A stretch of 64,000 bases of DNA from Bilabrum cf. latius. Taxonomy: Eukaryota > Bigyra: Bicosoecida > Bigyra > Bicosoecida. Below, piece by piece: positions 59,683 through 64,000 of the stretch. Location of the stretch: NCBI GenBank assembly GCA_965178125.1, contig OZ237748.1:434001-498000 (forward strand), written 5' to 3'. The translations under genes were made by a program, and so were the position numbers. The notes under the pieces are model-generated. The model was not told the DNA's origin. It saw nothing but the letters and a program-made list of their open reading frames with translations, and ran no database searches. The first letter of the stretch is position 1, and every line of letters begins with the position of its first letter.

Positions 59683-62600
59683 TTAACAAGAGGGAAAGGA
59701 CCTAAGCCCGCCCCCCATGGGTTCGGAGATGGGAGTGGGTGGCGGGCCGGGTAGCGGGAGTGGCGAGCTGCCGTCGCGTGCCGGGCGGTCGCAGCCTGCC
59801 GCCAGCGATGATGATGGTCGCAAGCAGGGGAGCGTCAGGCACAATGGGCGTGCCCGCCACGATGGAGGCAACGCAGAGTTAGGAGATGCAGGTGAGCCGT
59901 GAGATGCAACTGGCTGCCGCCGTGGTGCTTCGCGGTGCTGCTGCCGGGGTGCTGGAGGGCGGTAGCTCGCAGATGTCAGCATTACATGAGCTCACGAGGC
60001 ACTGAACGCCTGCCGGCGGTCGGCGGCGGCGATGCAATTTGCCATGAATAGCTCCATAGAGTCCATTGTGCCGGCGCGTCGTCGTCTCCCTGAAGCCTGG
60101 ATCGCTCCCGCGGTCGGATTCAGCAGCGGCGGGGCGGAGGGAGGGCGAGCCGGCCGCTTGGAGCCCTCCCTCCCCGATCAAAGCAGCAGCGCACGCGGGC
60201 AATCGAATCTATGTCTTACTTGATTTTGTTTTAAAGCGCTGTTGCATCTGCGATAGGAGCTGACTGGAGCGCGGACGCGTTGTGCCTCGAGGCTCGTGGC
60301 GTTGGAAGCTGCTGTTGGTCCGCTCACTCGACTCATCGATGCTATCACGCCTATCTCACCGTGGAATTGCGTGTTTGATATTCAATCAAGTAAGATTCCG
60401 TTGCTCGTGGCATCGATGCTGCGGGGATTGAGCTTGCTGTTGGAGGTGACAGCATTTGCGCGCCACCTCAGTGCTTCTCCAGAGCCGGGCACGGCATGGG
60501 CAGCCGATCGGCCAGCAGAAATCATGATGTTATAATGCAAAGACAACAATCTATTGGCTTACCGGCGCATTCGAGGGGTGGAATGAATCGGATCGAGTGG
60601 AGCGCGAGAGGGATCGGATCAGTGCGCGGCAGGGAGGAGTTTATCCGGGCGCGCGAATCCCTAAGGGGTTTTGTTTCGTGGGAGAATCCAACAGGCACCA
60701 AGGGCAACCTTATTCCTTTATTGATGATCATACTAATTGGTCAGGGATAAGCGATCCCTTGCGTTTTAGTCGAGATACTTTCCGAAACGCGGTAGCCGAA
60801 CGGACAACTCGGGGTGGCAGGCACTTCCCGCCGCCGCTCGCGCCCCGCCAGATTGCGATGGCGGCGCGCGCGCCCATTGAATGTTATCTTGTAGAACTAA
60901 ACTAAGTTCTCCGCTCGGTCCCTGAGCGGGCCCGGGCCCGCAAGCCCCCGATCCCGGATCCCGCCCCGACTCGTTCTAATATTACTATTTATGTTAACAA
61001 GAGGGAAAGGACCTAAGCCCGCCCCCCATGGGTTCGGAGATGGGAGTGGGTGGCGGGCCGGGTAGCGGGAGTGGCGAGCTGCCGTCGCGTGCCGGGCGGT
61101 CGCAGCCTGCCGCCAGCGATGATGATGGTCGCAAGCAGGGGAGCGTCAGGCACAATGGGCGTGCCCGCCACGATGGAGGCAACGCAGAGTTAGGAGATGC
61201 AGGTGAGCCGTGAGATGCAACTGGCTGCCGCCGTGGTGCTTCGCGGTGCTGCTGCCGGGGTGCTGGAGGGCGGTAGCTCGCAGATGTCAGCATTACATGA
61301 GCTCACGAGGCACTGAACGCCTGCCGGCGGTCGGCGGCGGCGATGCAATTTGCCATGAATAGCTCCATAGAGTCCATTGTGCCGGCGCGTCGTCGTCTCC
61401 CTGAAGCCTGGATCGCTCCCGCGGTCGGATTCAGCAGCGGCGGGGCGGAGGGAGGGCGAGCCGGCCGCTTGGAGCCCTCCCTCCCCGATCAAAGCAGCAG
61501 CGCACGCGGGCAATCGAATCTATTTCTTACTTGATTTTGTTTTAAAGCGCTGTTGCATCTGCGATAGGAGCTGACTGGAGCGCGGACGCGTTGTGCCTCG
61601 AGGCTCGTGGCGTTGGAAGCTGCTGTTGGTCCGCTCACTCGACTCATCGATGCTATCACGCCTATCTCACCGTGGAATTGCGTGTTTGATATTCAATCAA
61701 GTAAGATTCCGTTGCTCGTGGCATCGATGCTGCGGGGATTGAGCTTGCTGTTGGAGGTGACAGCATTTGCGCGCCACCTCAGTGCTTCTCCAGAGCCGGG
61801 CACGGCATGGGCAGCCGATCGGCCAGCAGAAATCATGATGTTATAATGCAAATACAACAATCTATTGGCTTACCGGCGCATTCGAGGGGTGGAATGAATC
61901 GGATCGAGTGGAGCGCGAGAGGGATCGGATCAGTGCGCGGCAGGGAGGAGTTTATCCGGGCGCGCGAATCCCTAAGGCTTTTTGTTTCGTGGGAGAATCC
62001 AACAGGCACCAAGGGCAACCTTATTCCTTTATTGATGATCATACTAATTGGTCAGGGATAAGCGATCCCTTGCGTTTTAGTCGAGATACTTTCCGAAACG
62101 CGGTAGCCGAACGGACAACTCGGGGTGGCAGGCACTTCCCGCCGCCGCTCGCGCCCCGCCAGATTGCGATGGCGGCGCGCGCGCCCATTGAATGTTATCT
62201 TGTAGAACTAAACTAAGTTCTCCGCTCGGTCCCTGAGCGGGCCCGGGCCCGCAAGCCCCCGATCCCGGATCCCGCCCCGACTCGTTCTAATATTACTATT
62301 TATGTTAACAAGAGGGAAAGGACCTAAGCCCGCCCCCCATGGGTTCGGAGATGGGAGTGGGTGGCGGGCCGGGTAGCGGGAGTGGCGAGCTGCCGTCGCG
62401 TGCCGGGCGGTCGCAGCCTGCCGCCAGCGATGATGATGGTCGCAAGCAGGGGAGCGTCAGGCACAATGGGCGTGCCCGCCACGATGGAGGCAACGCAGAG
62501 TTAGGAGATGCAGGTGAGCCGTGAGATGCAACTGGCTGCCGCCGTGGTGCTTCGCGGTGCTGCTGCCGGGGTGCTGGAGGGCGGTAGCTCGCAGATGTCA

Positions 62601-64000
62601 GCATTACATGAGCTCACGAGGCACTGAACGCCTGCCGGCGGTCGGCGGCAGCGATGCAATTTGCCATGAATAGCTCCATAGAGTCCATTGTGCCGGCGCG
62701 TCGTCGTCTCCCTGAAGCCTGGATCGCTCCCGCGGTCGGATTCAGCAGCGGCGGGGCGGAGGGAGGGCGAGCCGGCCGCTTGGAGCCCTCCCTCCCCGAT
62801 CAAAGCAGCAGCGCACGCGGGCAATCGAATCTATGTCTTACTTGATTTTGTTTTAAAGCGCTGTTGCATCTGCGATAGGAGCTGACTGGAGCGCGGACGC
62901 GTTGTGCCTCGAGGCTCGTGGCGTTGGAAGCTGCTGTTGGTCCGCTCACTCGACTCATCGATGCTATCACGCCTATCTCACCGTGGAATTGCGTGTTTGA
63001 TATTCAATCAAGTAAGATTCCGTTGCTCGTGGCATCGATGCTGCGGGGATTGAGCTTGCTGTTGGAGGTGACAGCATTTGCGCGCCACCTCAGTGCTTCT
63101 CCAGAGCCGGGCACGGCATGGGCAGCCGATCGGCCAGCAGAAATCATGATGTTATAATGCAAAGACAACAATCTATTGGCTTACCGGCGCATTCGAGGGG
63201 TGGAATGAATCGGATCGAGTGGAGCGCGAGAGGGATCGGATCAGTGCGCGGCAGGGAGGAGTTTATCCGGGCGCGCGAATCCCTAAGGGGTTTTGTTTCG
63301 TGGGAGAATCCAACAGGCACCAAGGGCAACCTTATTCCTTTATTGATGATCATACTAATTGGTCAGGGATAAGCGATCCCTTGCGTTTTAGTCGAGATAC
63401 TTTCCGAAACGCGGTAGCCGAACGGACAACTCGGGGTGGCAGGCACTTCCCGCCGCCGCTCGCGCCCCGCCAGATTGCGATGGCGGCGCGCGCGCCCATT
63501 GAATGTTATCTTGTAGAACTAAACTAAGTTCTCCGCTCGGTCCCTGAGCGGGCCCGGGCCCGCAAGCCCCCGATCCCGGATCCCGCCCCGACTCGTTCTA
63601 ATATTACTATTTATGTTAACAAGAGGGAAAGGACCTAAGCCCGCCCCCCATGGGTTCGGAGATGGGAGTGGGTGGCGGGCCGGGTAGCGGGAGTGGCGAG
63701 CTGCCGTCGCGTGCCGGGCGGTCGCAGCCTGCCGCCAGCGATGATGATGGTCGCAAGCAGGGGAGCGTCAGGCACAATGGGCGTGCCCGCCACGATGGAG
63801 GCAACGCAGAGTTAGGAGATGCAGGTGAGCCGTGAGATGCAACTGGCTGCCGCCGTGGTGCTTCGCGGTGCTGCTGCCGGGGTGCTGGAGGGCGGTAGCT
63901 CGCAGATGTCAGCATTACATGAGCTCACGAGGCACTGAACGCCTGCCGGCGGTCGGCGGCGGCGATGCAATTTGCCATGAATAGCTCCATAGAGTCCATT
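59683..64000 (+). repeat. 1311-bp tandem array, at least 3.3 units
   Basis: TTAACAAGAGGGAAAGG starts at 59683, 60994, 62305 and 63616. Units differ by only a few bases (for example GGGG/CTTT near 60665 against 61976, and AGACAA/ATACAA). Each unit holds ATGGGTTCGGAGATGG followed by an open stretch ending GATGCAG-GTGAGC (a donor-like site), and later TTCAATCAA-GTAAGA, so a small split gene per unit is possible. A 102-codon frame (60597-60905 and copies) survives in all. No rRNA or tRNA recognised. The array runs off the window. Confidence 0.8.

Noticed and set aside
60977-60985. TAATATTAC, the geminivirus/nanovirus origin nonamer, repeated every 1311 bp
   Set aside because: No flanking stem and no Rep gene in the unit; a 9-mer is expected by chance in a window this size and is then copied by the array.

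Overview
This is a eukaryotic nuclear window of moderate GC. It has split genes with GT-AG introns, long tandem satellites and several nested transposable elements, and no operons or ribosome-binding sites. The strongest feature is the genetic code. In every recognisable coding frame, on both strands, the frame is broken almost only by TAG, while the ends fall on TGA or TAA. TAG sits at near-invariant glutamines: the QG-PLSP motif of a reverse transcriptase (31887-31889) and the LNEEQ motif of a Pif1-type helicase (43206-43208). I read this as UAG = Gln with UAA and UGA kept as stops. Under the standard code most genes here would be misread as pseudogenes. I cannot name the species; a protist or alga is most likely.

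Layout. 1-28055 (+) and 33935-36336 (+): five copies of a segmentally duplicated ankyrin-repeat gene. Each inner ankyrin repeat is one 99-bp, phase-0 exon. Three copies share an E2F-like site upstream, and copy 3 ends in a WW domain. 28251-29224 (-): a protein-kinase fragment and an unassigned coding-like segment. 29265-33110 (-): a non-LTR retrotransposon ORF with RT and a restriction-like endonuclease. 37560-38474 (-): an unknown gene. 38955-57831 (-): a giant Helitron-type ORF of about 5,170 codons (Rep HUH, Pif1 helicase, Ulp1-like protease and a block of about 36 copies of a 23-residue repeat). 58398-59045 (-): an unassigned ORF. 59683-64000: a 1311-bp tandem array running off the window.

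Three insertions belong to one family of tyrosine-recombinase retroelements with split direct repeats, in the order A1-interior-B1-A2-B2. (i) 11871-22244 lies inside an intron of ankyrin copy 3. It has perfect split-repeat ends but an interior made almost only of 326-bp and ~125-bp satellites. (ii) 48485-51841 lies inside the Helitron ORF and still encodes RNase H and tyrosine recombinase. (iii) 7303-7487 is a 185-bp miniature in an ankyrin exon. Insertions (i) and (iii) show a shared (C)CCG core at both junctions, as expected from recombination of a circular intermediate. The B repeat is a string of seven short perfect hairpins.
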